Source: Misgurnus anguillicaudatus
Taxonomy: Eukaryota > Chordata > Actinopteri > Cypriniformes > Cobitidae
Direction: 5' to 3'
DNA: 64,000 nucleotides
NCBI RefSeq assembly: GCF_027580225.2
Contig: NC_073358.2
Span: 50,453,501 to 50,517,500 of the forward strand
This document shows positions 45,756 through 56,609 of this stretch, piece by piece. Under the pieces are notes generated by a model. The model was not told the origin of the DNA. It did no database searches and saw only the letters and a program-made list of their open reading frames with translations. Positions within the stretch are counted from its first letter, which is position 1; every line of letters begins with the position of its first letter. Position numbers and translations under genes: made by a program.

Positions 45756-46740
45756 AGGGGTCATATTATGAGATTTTTTTAAAGCGGTAAAATGGGTCTT
45801 TGGGGTCCCCAGAGTGCATATGTGAAGTTTTACCGTGGCTTAAATACCTCACAGATAATTTATTTACCACTTTGTAGGTGCGAGCAAAATGTGCGTTTTT
45901 GGGTGTGTCCTTTGGAATGCAGATGAGCTGATGAGATGCAGGCGCTGGTTGCAATGATGATGGTTTGTTGTTGTAATCAAAACTCAACAGCAGTGCCGTG
46001 GTTGGATAGTGGGGATTGAGGGGCGGTATTATTATAATAAGACTTTCTACCTACGTCACAAAACAGGCAAAATCTGATTAACCTGTTTTTTCACGTGCTT
46101 GCGGAGAGTGGTTTGCCGGGGCTGGGCTATTGGGTTGTTCTTTTACACATGGGTTGAGGGAGGCGCTGGAGACCCAATTATGGCACTTAAAGGGGCCATG
46201 GCATGAAAATCTGACTTTTTCCATGTTTGGGTGCTGTGGTTGGGTCCCCAGTGCTTCTATCAACCTAGAAAATGTGAGGGGGATCAACCCAGTAACTTGG
46301 TTTTGGTGGGCCATTCTCTGCAAGCACGTGAAAAAATAGGTCGTTGAAATTTGGCTCTCCTTATGATGTCATAAGGAGTTCTTATTATACAGTAATAATA
46401 CCACCCCTTAATCTACACTGTCCAACCACGGCACTGCCATTTAGTGCAGAGAAAAGCACAATTGATTTTGATTGCAACAAACCACCATCATTGTGATCGG
46501 TGTTTGGGTTTCATCAGCTCATTTGCATTTTGGAGGACGCACCCAAGGCGGCACATTTTTGCACACACCTACAAAGTGGCAATTTTAACATGCTATAATA
46601 AATTATTTATATGGTATTTTGAGCTAAAGCTTTACATATGTGCTCTGGGGACACCAAAGATTTATTTGACATCTTAAAAAATCTTGTGCCATGGCCCCTT
46701 TTAACATGTAAAAAGTCTGATTTTCACGCTATGACCCCTA
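45755..46740. mobile_element. AAAGGGGTCATATTATGAGA element with nested MITE
   Basis: Left end AAAGGGGTCATATTATGAGA, right end TTTTCACGCTATGACCCCTA. Contains the nested element 46188-46704. Confidence 0.7.
46188..46704. mobile_element. nested TAAAGGGGCCATGGCA element
   Basis: Inverted ends TAAAGGGGCCATGGCATGAA and CTTGTGCCATGGCCCCTTTT. Its body resembles its host (GGTCCCCAG, ACCACGGCACTGC), so the two are related families. Confidence 0.75.
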
Positions 46741-46900
46741 TAATATTTGCAATTTAGGTTTAGAAACATATACATTTGGTACCAATATGTACCTTTGAGG
46801 TATTAAACTGCACTCTTGGGTAGCAATTTGTATCTTTGAGGTACTAAAATGAACTCTTTGGATGCAAAGTTGTACTTTTTAAAAGGGTACAGTACCACCC
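46740..46900. repeat. dispersed ATGTACC-type repeat, copy 2
   Basis: TATACATTTGGTACCAATAT and TTTAAAAGGGTACAGTACCA as at 9958-10150. Confidence 0.55.
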
Positions 46901-46903
46901 TGC

Positions 46904-47205
46904 AAAAAAAAACAATAGACACTATCACAGAAATTCTATTGGATTTATTGGACTTAATGGGAACTTTATTGGTTATATTGGAAACTATAATGGTCTCTAT
47001 GGGTCTCTGTTGGTCTTTACTGGTATGTGTTGGGTTTTATTTGTGAGGGATTAAATCCTAATGGAATATGTCCCAGAACACACTACAAAAAGGAATTTTG
47101 TAGTGGTTTTAATGGTAAAAGCTAATGGTTCCTATTGATATTTTAATGGAAACCATTAGGAATTTCTGTAATAGTTTTATTGTTTTTTCAGCAAGGCACC
47201 CCAGT
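46904..47205. repeat. MITE with TAATGG/CCATTA phrases
   Basis: CTGCAAAAAAAAACAATAGA at the left, CTGTAATAGTTTTATTGTTTTTTCAGCA at the right, with several TTATTGG/ATGGT phrases inside. Edges approximate. Confidence 0.5.
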
Positions 47206-47311
47206 GACGGCTAGGGACTATTTTTTTGACCATTGTTTTTTTTTTGACATTGTACAGTTTTGCAGTATTTGAAGTGTTTTTGGTTAGTTCAGTACCTGAT
47301 CTGTGTTTGGC

Positions 47312-47511
47312 TAAAGGCGGGGTGCATGATTTTTAAAAAACACTTTGGAAAAGGGAGTCGGGCCGAGTATCAAAACACACTTGTAGCCAATCATCAGTAA
47401 GGGGCGTGTCTATCAAAAGAATGTCCAGATCCTATTGGTGTAGGGGCGTGTTTATTTAGGTGATTTCAAATCTCAACATTGGCTTTCAGAGATCATGCAC
47501 CCCGCCTTTAA
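47312..47511. mobile_element. MITE with TAAAGGCGGGGTGCATGAT termini
   Basis: TAAAGGCGGGGTGCATGATT and GATCATGCACCCCGCCTTTA are inverted over 19 bp. GGGGCGTGT occurs twice inside. Confidence 0.85.
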
Positions 47512-47514
47512 CAG

Positions 47515-48300
47515 TAGACTGGGTTTGTGGTACATAATGTATAGTTTTTGCATTGCGTGAGTGTTGTTCTAAGTTTACAGACTTTTACAGACAAATTAAC
47601 CAAACCTTTACACGCATGCACAGACACACAACTTTATGCACACACTGCAGTTTGTCATAGACTCCTAATCATCCTTTTATTCACATATAAAGATTCACAC
47701 TTGATCTGACAGTGTTGATTTATTGACAGCTTATGAATATGTTTTCTGTCAGTATGAAGACGTTGGCATGATCAGTATGCCCCTAATGTGTGTGTTCACA
47801 ATCTCTGATGTGAAACTTCATCTTTAAGAAATTAAACAGAAAAATTTGTATGATTGGAGGATCTGGAGTTGTAAAATCCAGACATTGTGTTGAGTAATGT
47901 CTAGATTAGCTCTGTCTGCATTTTGAACTCAGGTTTTAAAAGCATGTTGCATGTTTTTATATGCATTGGCACCACCTAGTGGTCATAAACACTCATTGTT
48001 GTTTAATTTGATAATAGTTGCTATACAGACAACACAAGTGGACTCAAAATGTATTCAGACAATTAATAAATGTTATTGCATTTGATAACAAAACATGGAG
48101 TGGATGTTTTTAACTAAAACATTATGACAATGAGTATAAAAAGTTGTGATGCTTTCATCTTGTCACATGTTTAAATATTTTGTTATCTAATGCAATGACA
48201 TTTACACAGTTTTAAAACACACCTAATTTATTATTAAAACGATGGTATTTACATCTTATATCAGGGTTTAATACATCCAAAATGTATGTAATATCAATAT
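47515..48300. other. intron sequence without recognised features
   Basis: AT-rich. No repeat boundary or exon seen. Confidence 0.35.
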
Positions 48301-48317
48301 TTTCTTTTTTATCATAG

Positions 48318-48338
48318 TGGACCTCCTGTTTTGTCAAA
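48318..48338 (+). CDS. pdlim5: 21-nt micro-exon of the PDZ-LIM gene
   Basis: Acceptor TTTTCTTTTTTATCATAG, donor AAA/GTGAGT. Joined to exon 4 (phase 2) it reads G-GPPVLS-K, with the last codon completed by the next micro-exon or by exon 5. 21 nt keeps the frame, so it can be skipped or used. The insertion point is the conserved ...NG/xPRKH junction. The call rests on splice sites and phase only. Confidence 0.6.
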
Positions 48339-48442
48339 GTGAGTACAATATCTGTGACGTGTGACTTTCATTTACAGATATTGAATTATTTTTTCATTTA
48401 TTTTCATATTATCTTTCCTCTGTTCTTTCTTCCATCTTTCAG

Positions 48443-48457
48443 AAGACCAGTTAACAG
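48443..48457 (+). CDS. pdlim5: 15-nt micro-exon of the PDZ-LIM gene
   Basis: Strong acceptor (TTCTTTCTTCCATCTTTCAG) and strong donor AACAG/GTAAAG flank 15 nt. In phase 2 it adds RPVN and completes Arg with the next exon. Together with the 21-nt exon the peptide is GGPPVLSKRPVNRLPRKH, twelve residues longer than when both are skipped. Two phase-matched micro-exons 104 bp apart are unlikely by chance. Confidence 0.65.
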
Positions 48458-48508
48458 GTAAAGATTCAATCACTGTTTTAGCTCCAGCAATATTTCTGTA
48501 GATCAAAT

Positions 48509-48622
48509 TGTAAAGAAATTGCATTAGCAACACAAAAGCTATGGGTTCGAGCACATGCATTACATGATAAACATTTTACTATAAGTCTCTGTGGTTAAAA
48601 TTATCTGCCAAATGCATAGATA
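48509..48622 (+). mobile_element. diverged tRNA-headed SINE
   Basis: GCATTAGCAACACAAAAGCT, GGGTTCGAGC (B-box-like) and tail TTATCTGCCAAATGCATA match the SINE family at 8385. Confidence 0.5.
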
Positions 48623-48982
48623 TAAATATGTTATTTGCCAATTATTGTTAAAAAAAATGAAAAGATGGATTTCAGTATGAAGATAACTTTAGGTTCCAAT
48701 ATTCATCCCACCTTTAATTGCATTTAGTAAAATAAAATGTAATGTTAAAGTGAAAAATAAAGTATGTCATTATCACAAAATATTTTAATAGCTTTGCGCT
48801 AAAAGTATAATAGAGTAACATTATAAACACATTAAGATGTTTTTTTTTTTCTTTTTGCACATGCTATTGTTATACAGGAGGTATTTTTTTCAGTCTCTTT
48901 AACCACTAAATGATCTTTGACCTGTTAAAGACCCCTGATAATTATACTGTATGTAAAAAAAGATGAACCTCTGTTTGTGTAG

Positions 48983-49161
48983 ACTTCCCCGTAAGCACAT
49001 CACAGAGACGGACATCGAGTTTTATCACATCCCAACTCACGGTGATGCCAGCAGGAAGCGCATCATGGAGGATACAGAGGACTGGCGCCCTCGAACCGGG
49101 ACATCACAGTCACGATCATTTCGAATCCTGGCACAGATGACTGGCACCGAATCTGATTTTG
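48983..49161 (+). CDS. pdlim5: PDZ-LIM protein coding exon 5: conserved DWRPRTG block
   Basis: Acceptor CTGTTTGTGTAG, donor G/GTGAGA. It encodes LPRKHITETDIEFYHIPTHG, DASRKRIMEDTEDWRPRTGT and SQSRSFRILAQMTGTESDF. The block around EDWRPRTGTxQSRSFRILAQ is strongly conserved in PDLIM5 and recognisable in LDB3 (SRSFRILAQMTGTE). Its function is not well defined; it lies between the ZM-like segment and the LIM domains. Phase 2 in, 1 out. Confidence 0.95.
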
Positions 49162-49361
49162 GTGAGAAAGATATTTTTGTTTATTTTCACTTTTATTATT
49201 ACATTACTGAGGCATTTTGTTGTCTGTCTAATTATTTTTTGTACTGCATTTTTATTAGAGCTCAGGGAGAAAATTTGAAAAATTAGGTGTAAAAAATGTT
49301 CCTGCATTGTAAAAAAAAATGTCTGTTGTATTAAAACGTTTTATTTGTTTTTCTTTCACAG

Positions 49362-49398
49362 AACAGCCACAGGAGAATGACTCTACAAAAACAACAAG
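49362..49398 (+). CDS. pdlim5: PDZ-LIM protein coding exon 6 (37 nt)
   Basis: Acceptor TTTTTCTTTCACAG, donor AAG/GTGAGT. Completes Glu, then QPQENDSTKTT and two bases of the next codon. It can splice to two targets in frame: the alternative last exon at 50418 (codon AGG) or the long-form exon at 62632 (codon AGT). This makes it the branch point between short and LIM-containing forms. Confidence 0.88.
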
Positions 49399-49617
49399 GT
49401 GAGTCTGCTTTCTTTCTGTGTGTGTTGTGTTTTGTGTGTTTCTGACAGGGTTGCTGTGTGTTTGTGCGTTGTAAAAGCGTGTGATTTTGGCATCCCTTGA
49501 CCTGTTATTTTGTGGTATTTCTATATTAAAAAAACGAGTTTAACCAGCATGCACAGGCACACTGGTGTTGTGTTCGTCATCTTACATTTACTATAAAATA
49601 ATGTTACGTGTGATCTT

Positions 49618-50012
49618 TAAAAAGTTAAATACAATCACAGATAAAATTTGAAAAATGAATTTCTTTTTTCTGATGAACACAAAAGAAGAAATTTTGAGAA
49701 ATACACAGCAGTAAGTGACCATGGACTTCCATAGTAGGAATAAAAAAATATGATGGAATTGAATGGGTACCGTCAACTGTGTGCTAACCATCTTTTATCA
49801 AAATATTTTCTTAGTCATTTATCACAATACTTCCAAAATATTTTTTTCCTACTATGGAAGTCTGTGGTCGCTTGCTGCTGTGTGTTTGCCATCGTTTCTC
49901 AGAATATCTTCTTTTGTGTTCATCAGAAAAAAGAAATTCATACAGGTTTAGAACAACATGAGGATGAGTAAATTATGACAGAATTTTCATTTTAAAGTGA
50001 ACTATCCATTTA
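49618..50012. mobile_element. palindromic MITE (TTTCTTTTTTCTGATGAACA)
   Basis: Large inverted halves: TTTCTGATGAACACAAAAGA / TCTTTTGTGTTCATCAGAAA and GACTTCCATAGTAGGAA / TTCCTACTATGGAAGTC. The right end GTGAACTATCCATTTAA links it to the family at 50545-50935. Confidence 0.8.
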
Positions 50013-50019
50013 AAAAGAT

Positions 50020-50135
50020 CTTAATTTGTACCATTTGGGTACATGAATGTATATATTTGGTACCAGTATGTAGTAACTCTTTAAATTAACTTTTTAAAGG
50101 TTACTGTCCCGTGACAGCTAGGGACCATTTTTTGA
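50020..50135. repeat. dispersed ATGTACC-type repeat, copy 3
   Basis: TTTGTACCATTTGGGTACAT, TATTTGGTACCAGTATGTAG and GTTACTGTCCCGTGACAGCT as at 9958-10150. Confidence 0.5.
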
Positions 50136-50417
50136 CCATGTGAACATATTTGATGTTTAATTTTGTGTGTATAATGTTGCTCATCGCTTCTTCTGGCTGG
50201 TTGTGAAAAATCTGAAATGTGTTTATTGTGGAAATGAGTTGTGATTGTGCATCGGTGGGGCAGCATGTTACGTTTCATAACAAAGTGTTGGCGGTGGACA
50301 GTATGTGTTACTTACGGGTGTCGTAGTGGCTTTGACTGCATGGTCGTGTTAACGTAATACATCATTTTGGTTTATCTTTCATTTTTTTCACTTTCTTTTT
50401 CCCTTTTTGGTGAACAG

Positions 50418-50520
50418 GGTAGTGAAGATTAACCCTAAGATTGGACCCAAATATCATAAACTCAGAGACTGGCATCATGGCGTTTCCGCTCGAACCCTTA
50501 ACGTTGTCAGTATGTTGTAG
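50418..50520 (+). CDS. pdlim5: alternative last coding exon: short, LIM-less isoform tail
   Basis: A strong acceptor (CTTTCTTTTTCCCTTTTTGG, TGAACAG) precedes G, then VVKINPKIGPKYHKLRDWHH, GVSARTLNVVSML and TAG (50518-50520). In phase with exon 6 it gives a protein of about 326 residues (without micro-exons) ending before any LIM domain. The tail KLRDWHHGVSARTLNVV closely matches the end of the short LDB3/ZASP isoforms as I recall it (KLRNWHHGLSAQILNVKS). Hence it is an ancient shared alternative exon. In mammals short PDLIM5 (ENH) forms are reported to oppose the long form in heart muscle. A GTATGT at 50509 could be a donor, but its phase would not fit the exon at 62632. Confidence 0.88.
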
Positions 50521-50544
50521 TGTGTTTGTGTATGCGTGTGTGTG

Positions 50545-50935
50545 TAAAGGGATGGTTTATGACTTCAAAAGGGCCCCCTCCAAAATTTTTCACATTCTTT
50601 TTCCTGGTTTTAGATATACATCATTTTCTAGTTACACACAGCTGATTGTAACCATTGACTATCATGGTAGGAAAACAAATATTATGAAAGGATTGTAATA
50701 AATGATGAAGAAATTTTGATAAATGATGGTAAACACAGTTGACGGTACCCATTGAATTCCATCGTATTTGTTTTTCCTACTATGGAAGTCAATGGTTACT
50801 ATCAGCTGTACCATCATTTAACAAAATATCTTCTTTTATGTTCATCAGAAAAAAAGAAATTCATACAATTTAAAACAACACGAGGATGAGAAAATGATGA
50901 CAGAATTTTCATGTTTGGGTGAACTATCCCTTTAA
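50545..50935. mobile_element. MITE, TAAAGGGATGGTT...GTGAACTATCCCTTTAA
   Basis: Inverted ends TAAAGGGATGGTTTATGACT / GGGTGAACTATCCCTTTA. The inner CTACCATGATAGTC... and TTTCCTACTATGGAAGTC phrases match the element at 49618-50012. It may begin within the 3' UTR of the short isoform. Confidence 0.75.
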
Positions 50936-50939
50936 GATG

Positions 50940-52240
50940 ATCATGAATATTCAAACCGTTATCACTTTGCATCAAATCTCTGCGCTACGCTAAAAACCAA
51001 GCTGTACAAATCAAAGTATAAGAATAACATTTTATCTAATTTAGATATACATATTTTTTTCTCTTTCTAGCATCACTTGTTTGCCTTAAATCCATAGTTG
51101 TGCATTAATTAGCAAACAGACATGACTAACATTTCAACGTTACAAGTAATACTAAGATAAGCTTTTAGATAAATTAAGTCTTTGAAAAAATGCATTTATG
51201 CACTATTGTTACTATAGTTATCTTTTGCATTAAAAAAAATCTAAAATAAAATAATAATAAAAATAATTAAAAACATTAGATAAAAAATTCTGATTGGACC
51301 TTTAAAAAATAAATTCTGTTCTTTCTTTCTTTATTACGGAGCCCCTAAGAGGACAAGAAGCAAAAATTAAATAAAGTTTATTTTCATGTGCGCACATGAA
51401 ACTAAACTTTAGATTTTTTTTATTCCAATGTAAATAGGGGCTCGGTACTTTCTTTCTGTCTTTCTTTCTTTCTTTTAGGCATGCATGATTTTAACTTATA
51501 GGGAAGATAGACAGTTAATAATTTTAAGTACATGTGCAAAATTGTCTATATCTGTGCACTGGAATCTTCTTCTCTCACCAAAGCAAATTCCCTGTGTGAG
51601 CAAATATACTTTGTAATAAATGGTTCGGAAAAAGGTTTGGAGGAACTGTAAAAATGAGTTGCTGCCTTAAAATCTTTAAGTAGAATCAAACTAACAAGTT
51701 ATTTCAACTTACATCATACTGACCTTAAACATCAAGTTGAATCTTGCAGAATTTGAAGTTTCAACATAAGTTAAAGTAACATAAAAACATATCATGTAAT
51801 CACATGGCTCTGTAGTAAGAGGAGTTATACTAAACATTTCTTTTCATTGTTGTTGGGTTTTCTGGATGGCGCAACCTTGAAGCCCGGCCCACCCGGGCTC
51901 ATGATAGTCAAAGGCCCCTGGGCATTGGCCCGGTCGGTAATCCATCCCTGTGTGTGAATGGGTGTCTGTGGGATATTTTTGTGTTGGAATCTGTTGGATT
52001 TGAGTTTGTGACAGTGAATAAAGTTATATTAGATACTGAAGTCACAAACAGCAGTTATGTCTCGACATAACATACTGTGGTCGGCAAACAGGAGAGTTTT
52101 ACAGTGTGTGCAGTATTGGGAGATATTCAGTGTGCACTTTCATCTGGATTTCATGAATTTACTTTATTAGTTGCACTACATTATAGAGAAACGAATGATG
52201 CGTGTGGCTTGAATAATTTTCGTTTTCATTACTGTTTTGA
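50940..52240. other. intron sequence without recognised features
   Basis: AT-rich with short TTTCTTTCTTTC runs (51315, 51450). A phrase near 51645-51700 (GTTGCTGCCTTAAAATCTTT) resembles the interior of the CACTGTAAAA MITEs. Confidence 0.35.
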
Positions 52241-52246
52241 CACATT

Positions 52247-52624
52247 TGTGACCCTGGACCACAATTTATTAATTTTTTATTGAGATTTATACATCATCTA
52301 ATAAATTAAGAGATTTGCTTTCAATTGATGTGGACAATATTTGGTCAAGATATAACGATTTGAAAATCTGCAATCTGAGGGTGAAAAAAAATCCAAATAT
52401 TAAGAAAATTGCCTTTAAAGTTGTCCAAATAAAGTCCTTAGCAACACCTCTTACTAGTTAAATAATAAGTTAAATTTTTTATATATATATTTACAGTAGG
52501 AAATGTACAAAATATCTGATATTTACTTAATATCCTAATAATTTTTTGCATATAAAATCAATCATTTTGACCCATTCAATGCATTGTTGGCTATTGCTGC
52601 TTATGACCCAGGTCCAGGATCACA
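52247..52624. mobile_element. element with TGTGACCCTGGACCA termini
   Basis: TGTGACCCTGGACCACAATT at the left, ATGACCCAGGTCCAGGATCACA at the right: imperfect inverted repeats typical of a common fish DNA element. Confidence 0.72.
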
Positions 52625-52629
52625 AATAT

Positions 52630-53879
52630 AATTTTACAGGACATTTGCTTTTAAGAATTGAGTTAGACAATAATCTGTGCTTTGCAAGGTGGAAATTAGA
52701 GATTTTTAAATATTAAAAAATTTAAGGAGTAAAGTAGATCGCAGGCTAAAATCCAGTAAACTCCATTTAAATTTCTAGGGATGTTTAAATTGTATTAAAC
52801 CCAAAGCATCCCTTAAAAAGCTGATCAATCTTATTTCTTTGCTTCTGTATTTTAATTTGTCTTTTCACTTTTCCTTTTGGTTTTCCTTATAAAGCAAAAT
52901 TAGAATAAAGTTGCCTGCATTTTATGAAGATTTTCTGTCTCTTTTTTTCTCTTTATTTCATTCTGTCCTTTCCTTTTCCTGGTCTTTCTTTATTTAAGGA
53001 TAAAAAATCAACATATCCAATGATAGTTATGTTTTATGAAAACAAACCTTTCACAACAACCACAAACCACAAAAGTTTGTGTTTAAACTACCATACTCCA
53101 GAAAGATGTGCAGCAGTTCTGACATTTTACCACCAGATGGTGGCAGAGAGCAAGAGTGAATCAGGCTGTACTACTGTGCCTCGTGTGTTTATGTAGTTCA
53201 AAAAGTAAAGGTAAAACAGGGGAAAATCACATACTGATAAAAATGCATACATTGAATGCATCCTAAAAACACCTGCTAAATACTTACATGCAACTAGCTT
53301 ACCTTTGAATGCTTACTGGTATGATCGTGGAAATAAAGGTCAATTCATTCACATTTATTCAAATTTCTGTATGATTTTTCAGCTTTCCTGTCTGTATATT
53401 GTGTCATTCTATCCATGTATATACAGTTTAAGCAGCAGGGTTTGCAGTCATCACCAGATTTTAGGGTTTCTCCAGTATCTGGGTCTAAGCCCTGAATGTA
53501 AACAGTGTATACGTGTAACGGCCTCGGTCCTGAATGTGTTATTGTGTTCTGTACATAGCACCACACCTGTCCTTTCAGCTGCTGTGTGTATTTTCATGTG
53601 TGTGTGTGTGTGTGTTTGGATCTGAGTGTACACAGCGCACAAATGCACACACGCACAAAGAGAGAAAGGTACTGTACTTGAATGTTAATATATTTACCAT
53701 GTAGTGTCCTGTTCTTAGGAAAATTATCATCATCATGAAACAAATATCAAATAGATTTTAAAGGAACATGAAATGAAAATTTGTCCATATTTTACTCACC
53801 CTTCAATGCCATAAAGCAGAAAAGGGGCAGGATATTATTTAATCGTGTGATTTTAGGTGCAATCAACAAAAAGTCCATA
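52630..53879. other. intron sequence without recognised features
   Basis: Pyrimidine-rich stretch at 52830-53000 and a short (GT)n at 53600. A SINE-tail-like phrase CACCTGCTAAATACTTACAT at about 53268. No exon that I can support. Confidence 0.3.
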
Positions 53880-53887
53880 GAGGAAAC

Positions 53888-55630
53888 TAGGGCTGCACGA
53901 TTACAGGAAAAATGATGATCACGATTGTTTTGCTCAAACTTTTGATCACGATTTAAAATTACGATCATTCTTTTAGTGAAGAACTTCTATTTACTTCTGT
54001 ATTTTTATCACATTTTACAGCCATGTATATAATATTATATACATTTTATATGCCTATATTATAAAATATTTTATTGTTTTGTAATATCCACAGCTCCCAT
54101 TCTCTTATATCTTTTTAAAACATTTAAAATCATTCCGCAAAATTCCGCATAGATTTTGCAAAAGAAATGCGCAGAAATAACAAAAAATAACTCCTTACAC
54201 AGATTACTTACAGCTGTACTACTATTGCAGCAATTAAAGCAGTTCAGTTTTAACTGTCAAAATTATAAAAAATCTTTTATTTCTTACATTTTAGAGCCTT
54301 TTTTGTTTGTTAAATTAAGGTTTTTGATAATGACCAAGCAGTTAGCAGCTGACAGCTAACGTACTTTTGACGACTTGTTTGATCAGTTGAGCCTCTCAAA
54401 TCAACACTTCACTTGCCTACAATAAGATCTATATAAAATATATATTTTCAGCATATAACAATGTTAGTTTAAATGTTTATTATCAACACACTATTTTTTT
54501 AAAAAGCGGAGGGAGGCTGTTCTGTTGCTCGCAGTTGCGGCAGGGTGCAGAAAAATAATGAAAAATAATGAATCAAAACAAAACGAAATAAACATGAAAC
54601 GAAATAAACATGCAGGTTGCCTTACCTTACACATTCGCTATGCATCAATTAAAATTCAAGGCTTTACCATAGAACTAAGAAAAAAGTCTCTCAAACAAGA
54701 AAAAAATGACACCGCATTTTTACATGACTACAGAAAGAAGTCTTTTATAGATTATGCACAGTATTTAAGGTTTTAATTCAGTTCTCCATTTTTCCCGATG
54801 CACTGAAGGTCCTGCTGCTGGCAGAGACGCTAAACACCGTTGAAACAGGTGCATTGTGAATGTGCGTAGTGGACTCGTGCGATAGGTTAAACGTCTTTTA
54901 AAATTTATCAATGTCTCAACATTTCTTTTAATTAAATTAAAATATAAAAAGGTGGAGACGCCTAAAAAATCCAGAGGCCTGGCCGCATATCAACTGTGAT
55001 ATTAAAATTTGTCTGAAACCCGACCTGAGGGGCGTAAAAAGGCTGAAATGCAGGGCTCTAATATATATATTATATCATTTTTTAAACCCCTTGCTGCTCA
55101 CGGTGCTTATTGACACATATCTTTGGCTAATTTACATGATAAGCGATCCCTTATTGTTTTCTCTGTCGTGGATGGTCGGGGATTTTTTTATGGTTGCAGC
55201 TTCAACTTTTGAAACTTTTGATATTTCACGTTTGGATGGGATCACAGTTTGCACAAGACGTATCTTACCTGATCAGCATCACTTTCCTCAAATCCGAAAT
55301 ATCCAAACAATGTAGGTAGGCCTATATGACCCTTTTTGGGAATTAAACATACATATTTCTGCACTTTCTTCTTGTTGCTCTGCCTTTATTCTCGTTCAAG
55401 GTGAATGACCGTAAATCTTGTGATGCTAACCTGTTTCTACCATAACACAGACTGCACTTGCAAAAACACTCCGTTTACTCTGACTCCGCCCATAACAAAC
55501 ACATTGCTTGATTCTAGACTGTCTGTTTTGAGCTTGGTCTTTACACATTAATCGCGACGATTGTCATTAATTAATCGTGGGGCACGCATATCGTTATCAT
55601 GATAAAAATACGATGAATCGTGCAGCCCTA
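53888..55630. mobile_element. hAT-type element, TAGGGCTGCACGATTA family
   Basis: Ends TAGGGCTGCACGATTACAGG and GATGAATCGTGCAGCCCTA with perfect 8-bp duplication GAGGAAAC (53880-53887 and 55631-55638). Subterminal ATCACGATT / AATCGCGACGATT phrases. 1743 bp, but no transposase recognised in the open frames inside (for example 54525-54776). Confidence 0.9.
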
Positions 55631-55756
55631 GAGGAAACTTTCGCTGACTCTACCAAAAACATCAACTTCAACATCCCGCTGGGACCACATTTATAATGTC
55701 ACAGTTCACAGTTAATGGAAATGTGCAATTTAATACTTGTACATCATCCCTTACAG

Positions 55757-56392
55757 ACTGATCTCACGGAAACCCGTGTTACAGTCACGAAAAATGTGAT
55801 TAATTTATTTGTGTCCATGGCACGAAATTCAGCTTTTTTCATGCCTTGAGCATGAATGTCTTTTTCGTGTCAGTCGTACGAATTTCTATAAATAGTTTTT
55901 TGTGTCCGTGGCACGACTTTCTTTTGTGTGTCATTTTGTGTATTGATTTCTTGTTGTTTTTTCCTATTTTCTTATCATCGTCGCTTGGGGTTGGGGTTAG
56001 AATCGCTTTCTTTTACATTTTGAGACATCCTATCCCAGACCCCAAATCTTACCCCAACTCCAGGCGAGAATAGTTTTAAAATCTGAAGAAAAACATGTAG
56101 AAACCAATACATAAAAGAACATCCTAACCCAATCCCCAAATCTAACCCCTAACCCCAAGCGACAGTGATTTAAAAATAGGGGGAAAAAGAGAAAACAATA
56201 CATAAAATGACACGAAAAAAAGTTGTGCCACGGACACGAAAAACTATTTGTGGAGATCCGTGCTGAGTGACACGGGGGGGGACATTCGTGCTCAAGGCAC
56301 GAAATGGGGCGGAGTTTTGTGCCGTGGACACAAATAAATTAATCACATTTTTTGTGACTATAACATGACTTGCCGTCAGATCATGTTGTATT
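55757..56392. mobile_element. large fold-back element (CTGATCTCACGG)
   Basis: The left arm includes GTCACGAAAAATGTGATTAA and TTTATTTGTGTCCATGGCAC. The right arm returns GTGCCGTGGACACAAATAAA and TTAATCACATTTTTTGTGAC. A second level pairs GTGTCCGTGGCACGAC with GTGCCACGGACACG. Outermost ACTGATCTCAC / CGTCAGATCA relates it to 1395-1642. Confidence 0.82.
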
Positions 56393-56530
56393 TAATATAA
56401 CTCTGGGGATGATTAAAATTTGAGCTATTTTTCATTTTGAGGTGAATTATTCCTTTAATCCTTTGAATTAAGAGTTTAACGTCAATAAAAACGTCAATAA
56501 AGAATATTTCTAATCATCTTTTCTATATAG

Positions 56531-56549
56531 TGAACGTGAAGGAGGACAG
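56531..56549 (+). other. weak 19-nt exon candidate
   Basis: TTTTCTATATAG precedes TGAACGTGAAGGAGGACAG, followed by GTGTGA. From exon 6 it would read S-EREGGQ and, since 19 nt is not a multiple of three, splicing on to 62632 would stop at once (TGA). Splice-site shape only; low confidence. Confidence 0.2.
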
Positions 56550-56609
56550 GTGTGACAACATTATAATACATCATTATAGAAGTTGACATGATTTGTGATG
56601 CATGTATAT

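Noticed and set aside
50418..50508. Use of the 50418 exon as an internal exon through the GTATGT at 50509
   Set aside because: It would leave phase 1, which does not fit the exon at 62632 (phase 2).
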